Source: Malania oleifera (Eukaryota > Streptophyta > Magnoliopsida > Santalales > Ximeniaceae). Taken from it: a stretch of 64,000 nucleotides of DNA. The stretch is from positions 117,501 through 181,500 of the forward strand of contig NC_080424.1 in assembly GCF_029873635.1 (NCBI RefSeq), read 5' to 3'. Made by a program: the position numbers and the translations under genes. The notes under the pieces were generated by a model. It saw only the letters and a program-made list of their open reading frames with translations, ran no database searches and was not told the origin of the DNA. Position 1 is the stretch's first letter. Every line of letters starts with the position of its first letter. Shown here piece after piece: positions 1 through 10,139 of the stretch.

Positions 1-840
1 CAGGTCTAGTCTTCTGAAGTTGCTTAAAACATTGAATAATTAAGTCTAGAAATACGGTCAGAAGACTGAAGTGAAGTTCAGTCTTCTGAAGTGCTGGGTT
101 CAGATGTCTGAACTTGAAGTTCAATCTTCTGAGGGTACATTGCCTCCTTAGAAAAAATAAAAAAATAAAAACCTGACAGCTTCGACCCCCGTTCAATATT
201 TTGGTCATAACTTTTTCTATACTACTCCAAATTAGGTGTTCTTGGTGTCCAAAGAAAGGTAAGAGAAAATCCTACAATTTTCATGTTGAACACTTTTTAA
301 AATAGGAAGTTTTTGATAGAGAAAAATGCTCATAAATGCGGATGTAGAAAAAATAACAGCATTTGGAAAATCATATTTTTGGTGCTTTTCATTCAAAAAA
401 TAATTTCAACCTTTTGAAATAATTTTTGACCTTATAAAAATATTTTCCAAGTATTTTAAAAAGTATCTAGGTCCAAGAAATTAACCTAAGAGCTTCTTGT
501 ATCCATATTGAAATCGAATGAAGTACTTACATAAAGACTTCTTAGATTTTTTACATTCTTAAACACTTAAGTCTTCATGCTTTGTCTTGGCTCTTTCTTC
601 AAGCTTTAATATCAAGTTCACCCTCTCATAGTCGTCAAGCTTTAATATATCATCCATGCCTTTAAGTATTCTTTAAGCTTTATATGATCATGTTCCTTTG
701 GAATATAAACTTCATTTGATCCTTGTGGGCACTTTGACCTTGCTTTCACATATGTGAGCCCTGAAATAACATCACTCAACCAAAAATGTTAAGTTCCACT
801 TGTTTGTTAGCATCAAAACAAGATTTTAAGCCTTGTAAGG
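1..840. other. Non-coding, repeat-derived DNA
   Basis: No supported gene. The first 150 bases hold several imperfect copies of an inverted-repeat-like motif around CTTCTGAA / TTCAGAAG, reminiscent of the clustered palindromes of Sirevirus-type LTRs. Bases about 190-310 resemble, in reverse complement, bases about 30080-30260 (shared core around CTCCAAAT...AGGTG followed by GTC...AAAGAAAG), so this is probably a dispersed LTR-derived repeat. The remainder is AT-rich without recognisable structure. Confidence 0.4.
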
Positions 841-841
841 C

Positions 842-1530
842 CAACAAATACAACTCGGTATCAAAAGTTGGTTGGAAAGTTAATTTACTTATCACATACA
901 CTACTCGATATTGCTTTTGCTGTGAGTTTAGTAAGCCAGTTTATGCATTCACCCTACAAGAAACATCTTGAAGCAGTTTATCAGATTCTTAGATACTTGA
1001 AAAGTACACTAGGAAAGGGTTTACTCTTATAGAAGACCACACAGCGGAACATAGAGGCATGCATAGATACAAATTGAAGTAGGCTCAATTATTGATAGGA
1101 GATCCACGTCAAGATACTGTACTTATATTTGGGGTAATATGGTTATACATGGCAAAGCGAGAAACAGAATGTGGTTGCAAGGAGTAGTGCCGAGGCAGAA
1201 TATAGGGCTATGGCTAATGGAGTTTGTGAGATGCTATGGCTGCAGAGAATTCTTGAAGAGCTACGGATGCCAGTGAACATGCCAATGAAGTTGTATTGTG
1301 ACAACATAGCTGTCATAAGTATTGCTCAAAATCCAGTACAACAAGACTGCACGAAGCATGTATTGATTGACAGACACTTCATAAAAGAGAAGATTGATAG
1401 TGGAGCTATTTGCATGCCTTTTGTTCCTACTAAACAAATAGCCGATATCTTCACCAAAGAACTTTTCAGACCTAGTTTTGATTTCTTTGTAAGCAAGTTG
1501 GGCTTGATAGATATCTACGCTCCAACTTGA
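842..1530 (+). pseudogene. Ty1/copia RNase H, 5'-truncated pseudogene
   Basis: Carboxy-terminal part of a copia Pol polyprotein, ending in RNase H. In the native element it would degrade the RNA strand during reverse transcription. The translation resembles that of copia-1 (46563-47249, minus strand) from a TRYQKLVG-like start through ARSSAEAEYRAM, the YCDN acidic motif and QIADIFTK. The first half (842-1170) is disrupted by frameshifts and stops and is readable only by comparison with copia-1. From 1171 to the stop at 1530 one frame is open. No gag, integrase or RT core lies upstream, so the element is 5'-truncated near 842. The stop codon is followed by a purine tract and an LTR, as expected of a copia 3' end. 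Confidence 0.9.
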
Positions 1531-1546
1531 AAGGGGGGGGGGGGGG
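1531..1546 (+). promoter_or_regulatory. Polypurine tract of the copia fragment
   Basis: An uninterrupted purine run (AA plus 14 G) sits between the RNase H stop codon and the LTR, at the polypurine-tract position that primes plus-strand synthesis. It is longer than the 7-G run of copia-1, suggesting slippage. The LTR's first two bases (TG) appear lost in the G run. Confidence 0.75.
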
Positions 1547-1780
1547 TCGGATTTCTAGGGAATAAATTAGGAAATTCTATTTTTAAAAATCTAAAATTAC
1601 TATTTCAGTTTCTAGTAGTTTCAGTTTACTGTTTTCTAGCCTAGAGATCTGCTGATTTGATTTGCTGATTTTGTGGTGATTTGATTTGCTGATTTTGTGG
1701 CCTTCCTCTACTATTTATCTTGTAATTGTGTCTCTTGAAATTCAATAAGAATGGTTATTCTTCTTCTAAAAATTCCTTCA
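1547..1780 (+). repeat. 3' LTR of the copia fragment (copia-1 family)
   Basis: Starts at TCGGATTTCTAGGGAATAAA and ends with CCTTCA, matching the ends of the copia-1 LTRs read on the minus strand. It carries an internal duplicated motif (GATTTGATTTGCTGATTTTG, twice near 1655-1700) that is also in the copia-1 5' LTR but missing from the copia-1 3' LTR. No partner 5' LTR lies in the window, so no target duplication can be assigned. Confidence 0.9.
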
Positions 1781-2104
1781 ACCCTCAATGGCCAGATCTG
1801 GTTTTGCTTCTTTATGCCATCGCACCATCACCCCTTCCCCCCTCTTTTGCCTCTCTCCCTCATAGCACCACTACTAGATCTAGTTTTGCTCCGTAGATCT
1901 GGTGCTGCTCACCAGTTTCCCCTCTCCCCCTTTATTTGTTAAAGAGAAAAATACGTAAAATTTTGATTACTCTTAATTAAATATTTTAGTTAATTTCTAA
2001 AACTAATTTATTAATTAGACAAAATATTTAAATGTTAATTAAAATATTAATTAAAAATGTTAATTGAAATAAATATTATTTAAATTTTTAATTAGAAAAA
2101 TATT
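1781..2104. other. Intergenic AT-rich sequence
   Basis: A short C/T-rich stretch (1800-1935) then very AT-rich DNA. I see no gene or transposon signature. Confidence 0.5.
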
Positions 2105-2407
2105 TGTTAGATGACCACTTTACCTAAACGCTTAAGCTGTCAGGTTGTGGGCCAACAATGTATATCAAGCTTTAACACTCCCCCGCACGTGTAGCTTGAC
2201 AGCATGTGGAGAAATACACACATGATAGATAACACCCATTATAGGGAATATAATAATTATTTTTAAACACCACATAATAAACATGGGCTACAAGACTAGA
2301 ACCTAGGACCTCTTGGTAACCAGCTCTGATACCATGTTAAATTACCACTTTACCTAAAAGCTTAAGCTGTTAGATTGTGGGCCAACAATGTATATCAAAC
2401 TTTAACA
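2105..2407 (-). mobile_element. TRIM retrotransposon, copy 1
   Basis: Two 73-bp direct repeats (2105-2177 and 2335-2407), each TGTTA...AACA and containing GGGCCAACAATGTATATCAA, flank about 157 bp of non-coding DNA. Read on the minus strand, the 5' LTR is followed at once by TGGTATCAGAGC (complement of 2323-2334), the initiator-methionine tRNA primer-binding site. A G-rich purine run (complement of about 2178-2187) precedes the 3' LTR. Flanking 5-mers ATATT and ATACT are a near-perfect target duplication. At 303 bp with no coding capacity this fits a terminal-repeat retrotransposon in miniature, which must borrow enzymes from another LTR element. Copy 2 is at 60835-61134 in the same orientation. 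Confidence 0.88.
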
Positions 2408-3223
2408 ATACTAATAATTTAAATTTAAAATACTATTTTGGAAAAAAGATCATTTATTATTTTATTATGCATTATAACATATTATTTCTTAATACAATCA
2501 CAAATATAAATTCAAATAGGACTTGTAATAAAGTGAATATCCAAACACTACTTACTTCACATGCACTTATAATTTGTACTTATTTTTAAAACGCAACCTA
2601 ACACTACTTATGACTTTCTTCACTTTTTCAGCTTAACACTTATTTTCAGCACTTTTTAAATTCAACACTTTTCAAAAGAGCACTTTTGTATGAGTGGTCC
2701 AAACAATTCCAATTTAACACTTCTTTTTTGAAAAGCACTTCTCCATAAGTGGTTCAAATGATCCCTAAGTTAGTTGATGTTGACTAAAGAGGACTATTTG
2801 ATTTTAGACTTTGGAATCTTTTATTGTACTTTTTTCTTTTGACATCGAACTTGTTGATGCTTTTGGGCCTTAACTTCGGCAATTTCATTTTTTTTGTAGT
2901 TTGAATCTTGAACTTTTGGGTGCTTGTGTTGAACTATGCTTGTTTTGCTTGGAAATTGGTGCTTGGTAGTCATGATTTCTATGCATTTATGTTTTGGTAT
3001 TGAATATTTTGGTATTTGAAATTCTAGTATTATTGCTATTATGTTCATAAATCAATTACCTATCAAATCAAGCACTATACACACAATTTAAATAAATGTG
3101 CACCTCACCTCCATGAGGTGCGCACCTACGCCATGCGCCTCGGCTCCAACTACCCTTTGTGCCTTGCCTTTGACTACTATGCCTGTGGCTCAATGTCTTT
3201 AGTCTTATTCCTTGCTTCATCAA
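2408..3223. other. AT-rich DNA with a MITE-like patch at about 2590-2775
   Basis: Bases about 2620-2770 contain repeated inverted motifs (AACACTT, AAGCACTT, AGTGGTCCAAACA, AGTGGTTCAAATGATCCCTA) of the kind seen at the ends of plant hAT- or PIF-type miniature elements. I could not define two clean terminal inverted repeats or a target duplication. The rest has no supported gene; short open frames lack family signatures. Confidence 0.35.
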
Positions 3224-3232
3224 GAGTAAAAC

Positions 3233-4105
3233 CCTGGTTTTAAATAAATGCGCGACTGTTACATAACAGTTTTTTGGGTTGCCGATACCGTTACATGCCG
3301 CGAAATCAGTGAGGAGAAAAATCACGGTCGTAGCGGCAGTTACGGACCGCGACCATTAAGTAAAGGCCGCTACGTAATTGCTACAGGACTGTTACACCAA
3401 AAGAATTATTTTATTTTTTACTTTTTCTTTTAACTTTTTCCCTCTCTTTCATAAATCATTCTCAATATACCATGTGGCGAGAGGGGGAAAAGATTATAAT
3501 AAGGATGACAATGATACAACATTTACTATTTCTTTAAATACTCACAATAGATGCATTAATTAACAATTTGAAAATACTAGTTAGGAAAATATTTTATTTT
3601 GATAATATTAGTAATGTGATATTTATTTTCTATATTTTTCAACTTCAACCATCTTTCTTTTCTAGCTATTTTATATTTGTATTATTTGTATGTCTTATGT
3701 GTCTAATAGATTGATGGAGTGTATAATGTATTTTGTTCTATTAATTAATTTAGCCCACATAAGAATTTATCACAGATGAGAACAATGACAAGTATAAATG
3801 CACGCACACACATAATTTTTCTATCAATGGTGGTTTAAAACAAATGTAAACAAATGTAAATTTGTTGCCCTTACCAAAGAACTTAGTTACTCGAACTAAA
3901 TGATCCAAAATACACTAAAACTCTTTCTAAGAAGGGCTAAAAGCTTAAAACATGCAAATACGCTAATATGCACAAGGTTGTGCATGCTTCAAAAAAATTC
4001 ACAGCTGTTATACCCGCTTCCCGTTATGTAACATCCGCTACTCCCAATTCCCGTTAAACCCGTTACCGTTACGTTACGCTACCCGCAACCGCGATTTAAA
4101 ACCAT
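3233..4105. mobile_element. Non-autonomous Mutator-like (MULE) element
   Basis: Both ends carry an inverted TGGTTTTAAAT-like terminus (3235-3245; complement of about 4094-4104) followed by GC-rich sequence (GCGCGAC..., CGCGGTTGCGGG...) that contrasts with the AT-rich middle. The element is flanked by an identical 9-bp direct repeat GAGTAAAAC (3224-3232 and 4106-4114), the target-duplication length typical of Mutator-like transposons. There is no transposase frame in the 873 bp, so it would need a transposase supplied elsewhere. Orientation is undetermined. Confidence 0.75.
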
Positions 4106-4114
4106 GAGTAAAAC

Positions 4115-5097
4115 ACTTTGCTTAACACTGGTTGTTGGTTTGTTTTGTTTATTTGCAATTGCATTATTCATTCTTCTAGGAGTGCACTCCCCATCTTGGG
4201 ATTTGAGCCTCTTTGGTTGTGACATGTGCGTGACTTTTTCCACTTCAAAGGCCTTTTGGGAATTACCTCCAATGTCATAGAGATTCATGGTATGAAGAGC
4301 TCTCATAATTTTGAGAGTTAATCCATTATTAAAGCAAGAGAATTTGCCTTTTCTTTTTCAATACCACCACCACAAAAATGCTTATCAAACTTCATCACAT
4401 ATACTGATACTATACCCCGCTAAAGGGTGGTTAGTGGTCTCCATAAGCACCAGCTTTTAATTTTGTTGACCCCTCAAAATCTTACTTGATAAAAAACTGG
4501 TCAAAACGTAGTTAAATTGGTGACAACAGACAACTAGTAAAAAAATGAGAAGAATTTAATTGGTTTGCATATAATTTTTGCCAAAAGTGCTTCCTACATT
4601 AACAAATATTTTGTTCAAAATATACTTTAATATATATGTTGTATGTTTGTTTTTCTACTATAAATAATCTAGAAGGTTTGTTTATTCTCTTTTTCATAAA
4701 TATATAGCATAATTCTAAATTAATTATCAATGTGGTTAGATGTCACTGGTTGAACCAGTTCATTTATGGACCAATATTCTGGCCGATTCACTAATTGGTA
4801 TGGTCTTAAAACCAGTTGGCAGCTAGAAAATTAGGCCTTAAGACGTTATGGTTAGTGCTTGATGGTGGTCAGATGCAAGAAAACATTTTCTAGCAGTTTA
4901 GGGCTTTTATTAGGCAGTGGATGAAGTAGTGATTAAAATTGCAGCAATGAAGAAGAGAAGTTTAGCTGCTGTGTGCATTGTTGCATCAATAGTTACAGTG
5001 AGAAGGGTAAAACTTAGGAAATCCACTTGGAAATTTTGTTCTTGACATCACTTTTTCGATTTTAAGAGTAGCAAGGAAGTTTTTAATGGAAGTTAAA
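4115..5097. other. Intergenic sequence, nothing recognised
   Basis: AT-rich DNA. No transposon ends, protein motifs or splice-supported exons were found on either strand. Confidence 0.45.
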
Positions 5098-5648
5098 TGT
5101 TAGCATTGAGGAAGTCCTTGTGTGGGCTTAATATACATGGATGAGCACCATATGACCCTAAAGCTTAAGTCATTAGGTTTTGAGCCCATCCATGTATATG
5201 AGCCACTCTTTCTTCACCCCTTGAGTGAAAATCACTCGGGTGCAAGCCCCTTTCTCTAGTAGTTGCTCAAGTGGATCTTACCCCCTCACCTTTGTTGAGT
5301 TGCAGTCCATATGGTTTTAAATCAATCTTATTTGGTAAGCCTTGACCTTGTTCATATTCATTTATTTGACCAAATGATCCTTATTGGCTTTAATCATGCA
5401 CTTGGTTCTCCTATTATTAGCACGAGAGGACAATTAGCTCTTATAGTCACTTGCCCAAAGTTACAAACCAACGGCTTAGAGACCGCTTGTTAGCACTGAG
5501 GGAGTCTTTGTATGGGCTTAATACACACGGGTGAATACAAATTTGACCCAAAATTTTAAGTCAAATCTTGAGCTCATCCATGTATATAAGACACTCTTTC
5601 CTTCTTTTTTTCTGATGTGGGACAATTCGTAAGTTGATATTTCCAACA
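5098..5648. mobile_element. TRIM-like pair of diverged LTRs
   Basis: Two direct repeats start TGTTAGCA(T/C)TGAGG (5098 and 5488) and share about 115 bp, including TGGGCTTAATA and CATCCATGTATAT. The second runs to CCAACA (5648), giving a 161-bp TG...CA unit. The first loses similarity after about 5213. The roughly 275 bp between them are non-coding. This fits a decayed small LTR element of a different family from the TRIM at 2105. I found no convincing primer-binding site and no matching 5-bp flanks. Confidence 0.5.
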
Positions 5649-5990
5649 TCTAGAAACCTTTAATAGACATAATAATGCAGGATTTTCTGATGTACATTCA
5701 TCTCTATTTTAATGCAATTTTTTGTTTTATGAAAAAAAAAATTATAATGCAGGATTTATAGTTAAAATACTATAGATAAAATATGTTAGTTGAAGATTTG
5801 TGGTGTATAGGGTACAATAGCTATAATATAAAAATTATATTAAAAACATTCAATTGATATAAATGAAATTTATAAATTAGATAAACATTAGTTATTACAC
5901 AACTAGGAAAAGGTCGAACAAAATGTTGTAGCTAATATCTTAGTTCAATTTGCCATAAAATTTTAGGAGTTTGAACCTATCATTCATATC
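5649..5990. other. AT-rich sequence, weak repeat
   Basis: No gene. Parts of 5770-5970 resemble 61250-61470 in word composition (GTGTATA...AATAGTTGTAATATA-like strings), which may reflect a shared dispersed repeat; this was not aligned base by base. Confidence 0.3.
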
Positions 5991-5992
5991 AA

Positions 5993-6890
5993 TATTTTTT
6001 TTTTGGATAGAGAAAGAAATGTATTAAGAAAGAAGGATTTACAGAGAGGATGAGGATTTCTTAAAAAAATGAAAATGAAAAGAAGAAAACTAGAAGAAAC
6101 TCAAGACATGTCAAAAGAGCCAACCAATTGCATTGAATGTGGGAAAAAAAGGTTGTATTGCTAGAACACCTTTTAGTGAGTGCCCAAATAACGGCAAAAA
6201 TTGAATAGTACCACAAATTCTTTAGGCTTTTTCATCTTTCAAAACCTCTAAAATCAACCATTAGTAAAGCCTCCAAAGAATAAGGCCTCACCCTACATTC
6301 TCCAAATCTACCAAAAAATTTGTTCCATAAATGACACGGAACAGGGCAAAAATAAATGAGCATGATCCTCCTTATATTGTGAGTTGTGACACAAAGCCCA
6401 CATATCTGGATATAGTCATGTATGGTCTTTGAATCATTGCTGCTACTTTTGTTAAGAATGGCAATCTGCACAGAATATTTTACTTTGGAAGGAACTTTAG
6501 TTCTCCACCATCTATTAGCAAGAGGAAAGGAATGAAAAGACTTGTTCAGATGAGACTAAAATGAATAATTGAATTATCCAAACACAATGTCCTGACACTA
6601 ATTGAATTATCCAAACACAATGTCCTAACACCTGCACTATGAGAACAATGAAAAGATTCAAGCTATCTTAGAAGGGAAGAAAGTTCCCTGACCTCCTATC
6701 AATAAGATTGTGACAAATTGAAAATCCCTAGGAACCTCAGAGCCATTCAATACGAGAAAAGAAGAAATAGGAGCATCAGAACACAAAGAGAGCTGAAAAA
6801 TGGAAGGAAAAGCAATAGAAAGGAAACATCTGAAGCCAAATATCCTTTCAAAACCCGAACCCATACCTGTCTTCCACTTTAATACTTGAT
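5993..6890 (-). pseudogene. L1-type LINE 3' end, 5'-truncated (minus)
   Basis: On the minus strand this reads as the tail of a plant L1 ORF2. Near 6894-6660 there is text resembling the segment after RT (...LSLCSDAPISSFL...). At 6471-6232 comes the zinc-binding carboxy-terminal part with the recognisable string LWNKFFGRFGE. A 3' UTR follows and ends in poly(A), seen as a T run at about 5993-6003 on the plus strand. Stops and frameshifts break it. The RT core, endonuclease and ORF1 are absent, as expected of a 5'-truncated insertion. Confidence 0.8.
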
Positions 6891-7484
6891 ACAAGGGAAA
6901 AAGAAAGAGATTGGTTGTGAAGGGGGTTTGCTGTTAGATGAGATTTGGGAACAACATGGATATGTTTTTGATTCCTATGATGATCTCAAGGATCTATCAT
7001 ATGTTCAGACAGCCACGTTGGAAGGATTGGGGGGGGGGGGGGGGAGTGAGGTTTATATTTTTGGAAATAATGGGTTGGATAATAACATGCAGTGCAATTG
7101 TGGGTTTTACCTACAGCAGTTGAGGTGATTTCTAGGAAGGATTTAAAAGGACAAGAGATAATGGATAAATTGGATTTAAAATTGTGTGATGCAGCAATGC
7201 TGGAGGAACAGAAGTGCGCTTTGTTGGGGGTAAGTACAAAGAGAACAAGGGTCAGAGGGAGCTAGCAAACTTAAAGTGCTCAGTGAATTACGATGGAAAT
7301 AGATTGAAAAGGGGTTTCCTTTAATTGTTCTTATTGTTCATTGTTTATTTTTGTTTTATTTTTTTGCTTTTTTATTCCTTTTTTGTTTTTGCTGTTTGTA
7401 TTTTTTTAGGTTCCTGTCCCCTTAGCTTGTAACTTCTCTCTCTTTATCTAGTATAATTTATTTTATTATAAAAAAAAAAAAGAT
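6886..7484 (+). pseudogene. Internally deleted L1-type LINE (plus)
   Basis: Begins with a frame containing GGLLLDEIWEQHGYVFDS, closely similar to the frame at 7970-7644 on the minus strand, so both come from the same LINE family. Around 7200-7300 the text resembles the junction between the first protein region and ORF2 of plant L1s (RTRVRGS...LKCSVNYDG-like). It then runs directly into a T-rich 3' UTR and a poly(A) tail at about 7472-7483. The whole ORF2 (endonuclease, RT) is missing, so this is an internal-deletion derivative. A run of G (7030-7043) lies inside the frame. Confidence 0.7.
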
Positions 7485-7486
7485 AA

Positions 7487-9500
7487 TAGAAGAAGGTGTA
7501 TTAGATAGAGAAAGAGAAATTACAATGAAAGAGGACAAGAAGTCCAGCCCATAAAAATGAAAAAAAAAGGGAAAAAAATAAAATAAAATAAAATAAAAAA
7601 ATTTAAAATTAAACAAGGAAACCCTCTCTTCAATCCTTTTCCTTCATAACCCAGGATCACAAAACTTTAAATCCAATTTAACCATAAGATCTTGAACTTC
7701 TAGATCCTTCCTTGAAATCTCCTCCATTGGTGTTGGTAAAATACCATCCTTGCACTGCAGCTCATTAACCAAATCATCATTTTCAAATACAGAGATCCCC
7801 TCCAATCCTTCCATAGGGGATGGATGTACATATGATAAATCCCCTAAAACGTCACTGGAGTCATAAACATATCCACATTGTTCCCAAATTTCATCCAACA
7901 GTAAACCCCCACCACAATCAAACTCACCGAGTCCATCACTTTTATTATCTGATAAATCCCCCCATTTCATTACCTACTTTCCTTTGCTAACCCTATCACA
8001 AGGAATTCCTGTCTTTTTCTTAGCATTTATGTCTTCCACAATACCTAACTCTCGTTCTAAATTCCTCTTTAAAATCTTTGGCACAACCTCACTAGAATTT
8101 TATCATCGAACAATTTTTTCATTTCCGCAATTATCTGTGCAATCTTCCAATGAATATAAACCTTGAGACCCTTAGATTCCTTTGCCTAATGTCCAAGGCA
8201 TTAGATAACCTACCCAAAGCACCATCACCTTTATAAACATTTGCTGCTACATCCTTCTGCTCCTTCTGCAAAACCAGAATCTTCAACCACTTTAACATGC
8301 TCAGTTATTTCCTTAATGTCGTCAAGAAACTTTTCCGAAATTGAGCTGCTGGTTTCCTGTAATTGCTCCACGATATGATCTGTCCCACTTGAATCTTGTG
8401 GAACTGGAGAGAGATTTTGACCTTCATTTGCAGATGGGTGACAATCCTTCTTCCCTATATTCTCCACCTGCGTATTAGGGCTTGAAAGTTGGGCATCTTG
8501 GGCTTGCCCATTTTGATTGGCTCAATCCTCCTTTCCCTTAGGCTATCCAAAATAGGGCCTTGAAAATCTTGGGCCTGCCCCAATCGTCCTTTCCCTTAGA
8601 CTGGGCCATCCAAAACAGTGCCCTGCAAATTATGGGCCTGTTTGATTAGTAAGACCATCTTATATCAAATTAGGCCCCTCCATTTGCCATTAACTTGCCC
8701 AGGTCCAATACAATAACCAATTGGCCCAGCCCAGATTTTTTATCTTCCTCTTCCCCTACTGCAACGCTAGCTGCCTCAACTGTAGCTGCACCATCATCCA
8801 AAACGCTAGCTGCCATTGCAGTATCAGCATGGCCGACTGCCTGGGCAACAGGAACATGAGCATTTTGCTGGAAATCTTCTATCATCAGCTTCTCTGCAAT
8901 CCTCGACTTGAGCTCAGCCCCACATTGAATGCACATATCATCTATCCCATTTGCAGCATCCTGCTTTCCTTCTTTGAACTTGCTTTCACAACCCTCTCCT
9001 CCACCTTCCTTTTCTTTCATCACCACTCCACAATCTGGGCTCTCAAGGCCTACCCACACCTGCACCATGCTATTGAAACCCAAACTCTCTGGCTGATATG
9101 CAGAACTTGCTCGTGAAGTTGCCCCAACCAAACATTTTCCTCGCCCAGGGATAAACACGGAGAACATCTTACCTTCCAACCCAACTCGAACTCCAAAAAT
9201 TTCCCCACCCTAGTCCACTTAATTGACATCCAAAACAGCATATTCCCCATTTGGACCTTGCAAGAACCCTAAACCAACTAAACAAAATCTGAAAGACTAT
9301 TGGCAAACCAGATAACTGCCTTTTTGGAAGTTTAATTCTTCTATTCCTAGCAGGATTATTTTTTAGCTTGAACAGAAATTGAATACCTCTCACCTTGTTC
9401 ATCTCAAATTGAAGGTCTTCCCTTTGATCTGAATCGTGAATTTTGACACCACTTGCAGAGAGGTGAAGTTGTTTGAATTTACCCATGAGATGAATTTCCA
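7487..9500 (-). pseudogene. L1-type LINE ORF1 region (minus)
   Basis: On the minus strand, from about 9500 down, the text resembles plant LINE ORF1-like proteins with a DUF4283-type amino-terminal domain, a putative RNA-binding partner of ORF2. Pieces include FLEFELGWK..CSP (9250-9050), MFSVFIPGRGK (from 9179), an acidic/alanine-rich segment (9179-8670, ending LVIVLDLGKLMANGG) and GGLLLDEIWEQCGYVYDSSD (7970-7644). The LINE copy at 44780-45900 (plus) has the matching KKSGLG(Q/R)LVIVLDL string. Several frameshifts split the coding region. The sequence passes from ORF1 straight into an A/T-rich 3' tail (7487-7620) without ORF2, again an internally deleted copy. Confidence 0.75.
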
Positions 9501-9505
9501 TGGGC

Positions 9506-10030
9506 TTAGATGCAAAATATTAGCACACCACCCATTCTTCCCTGTATCAAATTTACTTCTAATAACCCTATGCTACTGTGAAACAGTTTATAAAGAGAAC
9601 TACTGTAGCATTCCCCCACCAAAGAAATGTTTTTGGACTTCAAATTATAGAGACCCAAGCCACCCACCTCCCTAGACCTAGCAAGTAGCAACTAACTCCC
9701 AGCTTGCAAGATGATCCCTTTTCTCACCCACGCCTGATCGAAGAAAATGTCACATAATCCTCTCATGCTTATGAGCCACCCATGTTGGGCTCTTAAATAA
9801 GGAAAGAAGATAGAAAATGTTGCATAATCCTCTCAAGCTTATAAGCCACCCATGCTGGGGTCCTAAATAGGGAAAGAAGACGCGAAGGAATGGAATGATG
9901 GCACATCTAAATTGAAGTAATGTGACCCCTCAAAAAAGAGCCCACCCATCCACTTATCTATACATTTAGAAACCTTAGTGATCACTGGATCCCAAAGCTG
10001 CATTGATTGAGGATTCTCACCTAAAAGTCT
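9506..10030 (-). pseudogene. LINE ORF2, region after RT (minus)
   Basis: Minus-strand text from about 10025 reads GENPQSM.LWDPVI.KV, and 9691-9506 reads REVGGLGLYNLKSKN. Both are typical of plant L1 ORF2 in the segment just after the RT core. Codons between them are disrupted by a tandem duplication (9744-9882) and frameshifts. Its order relative to the ORF1-like sequence at 7487-9500 (ORF2 text lies 5' of ORF1 text on this strand) shows it belongs to a different, abutting LINE insertion. Confidence 0.75.
9744..9882. repeat. 70-bp tandem duplication inside a LINE
   Basis: Two adjacent diverged copies, starting AAAATGTCACATAATCC (9744) and AAAATGTTGCATAATCC (9814), each ending GGGAAAGAAGA or GGAAAGAAGA. 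The unit is 70 bp and shifts the LINE reading frame. Confidence 0.85.
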
Positions 10031-10139
10031 TGTTTAGGGCATTGCCGTCAGTAAGGATGGAATTTTATTGTCTCACATATATTATGATTGTTCTCTTGTT
10101 TGATGATAGTAGCTATTTTGCAATATTCTACTATTTTGC

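Noticed and set aside
4079..4306. 75-codon minus-strand frame starting at the MULE edge
   Set aside because: Crosses the transposon boundary and target duplication; no recognisable domain.
5098..5648. Cassandra-type TRIM carrying a 5S rRNA-like segment
   Set aside because: Start and size are compatible, but I found no 5S box A / box C-like sequence in either repeat.
8721..9116. 131-codon plus-strand frame rich in Cys, His and Ser
   Set aside because: Antisense shadow of the LINE ORF1-like frame at 9179-8670, which matches another LINE copy at 45362-45556.
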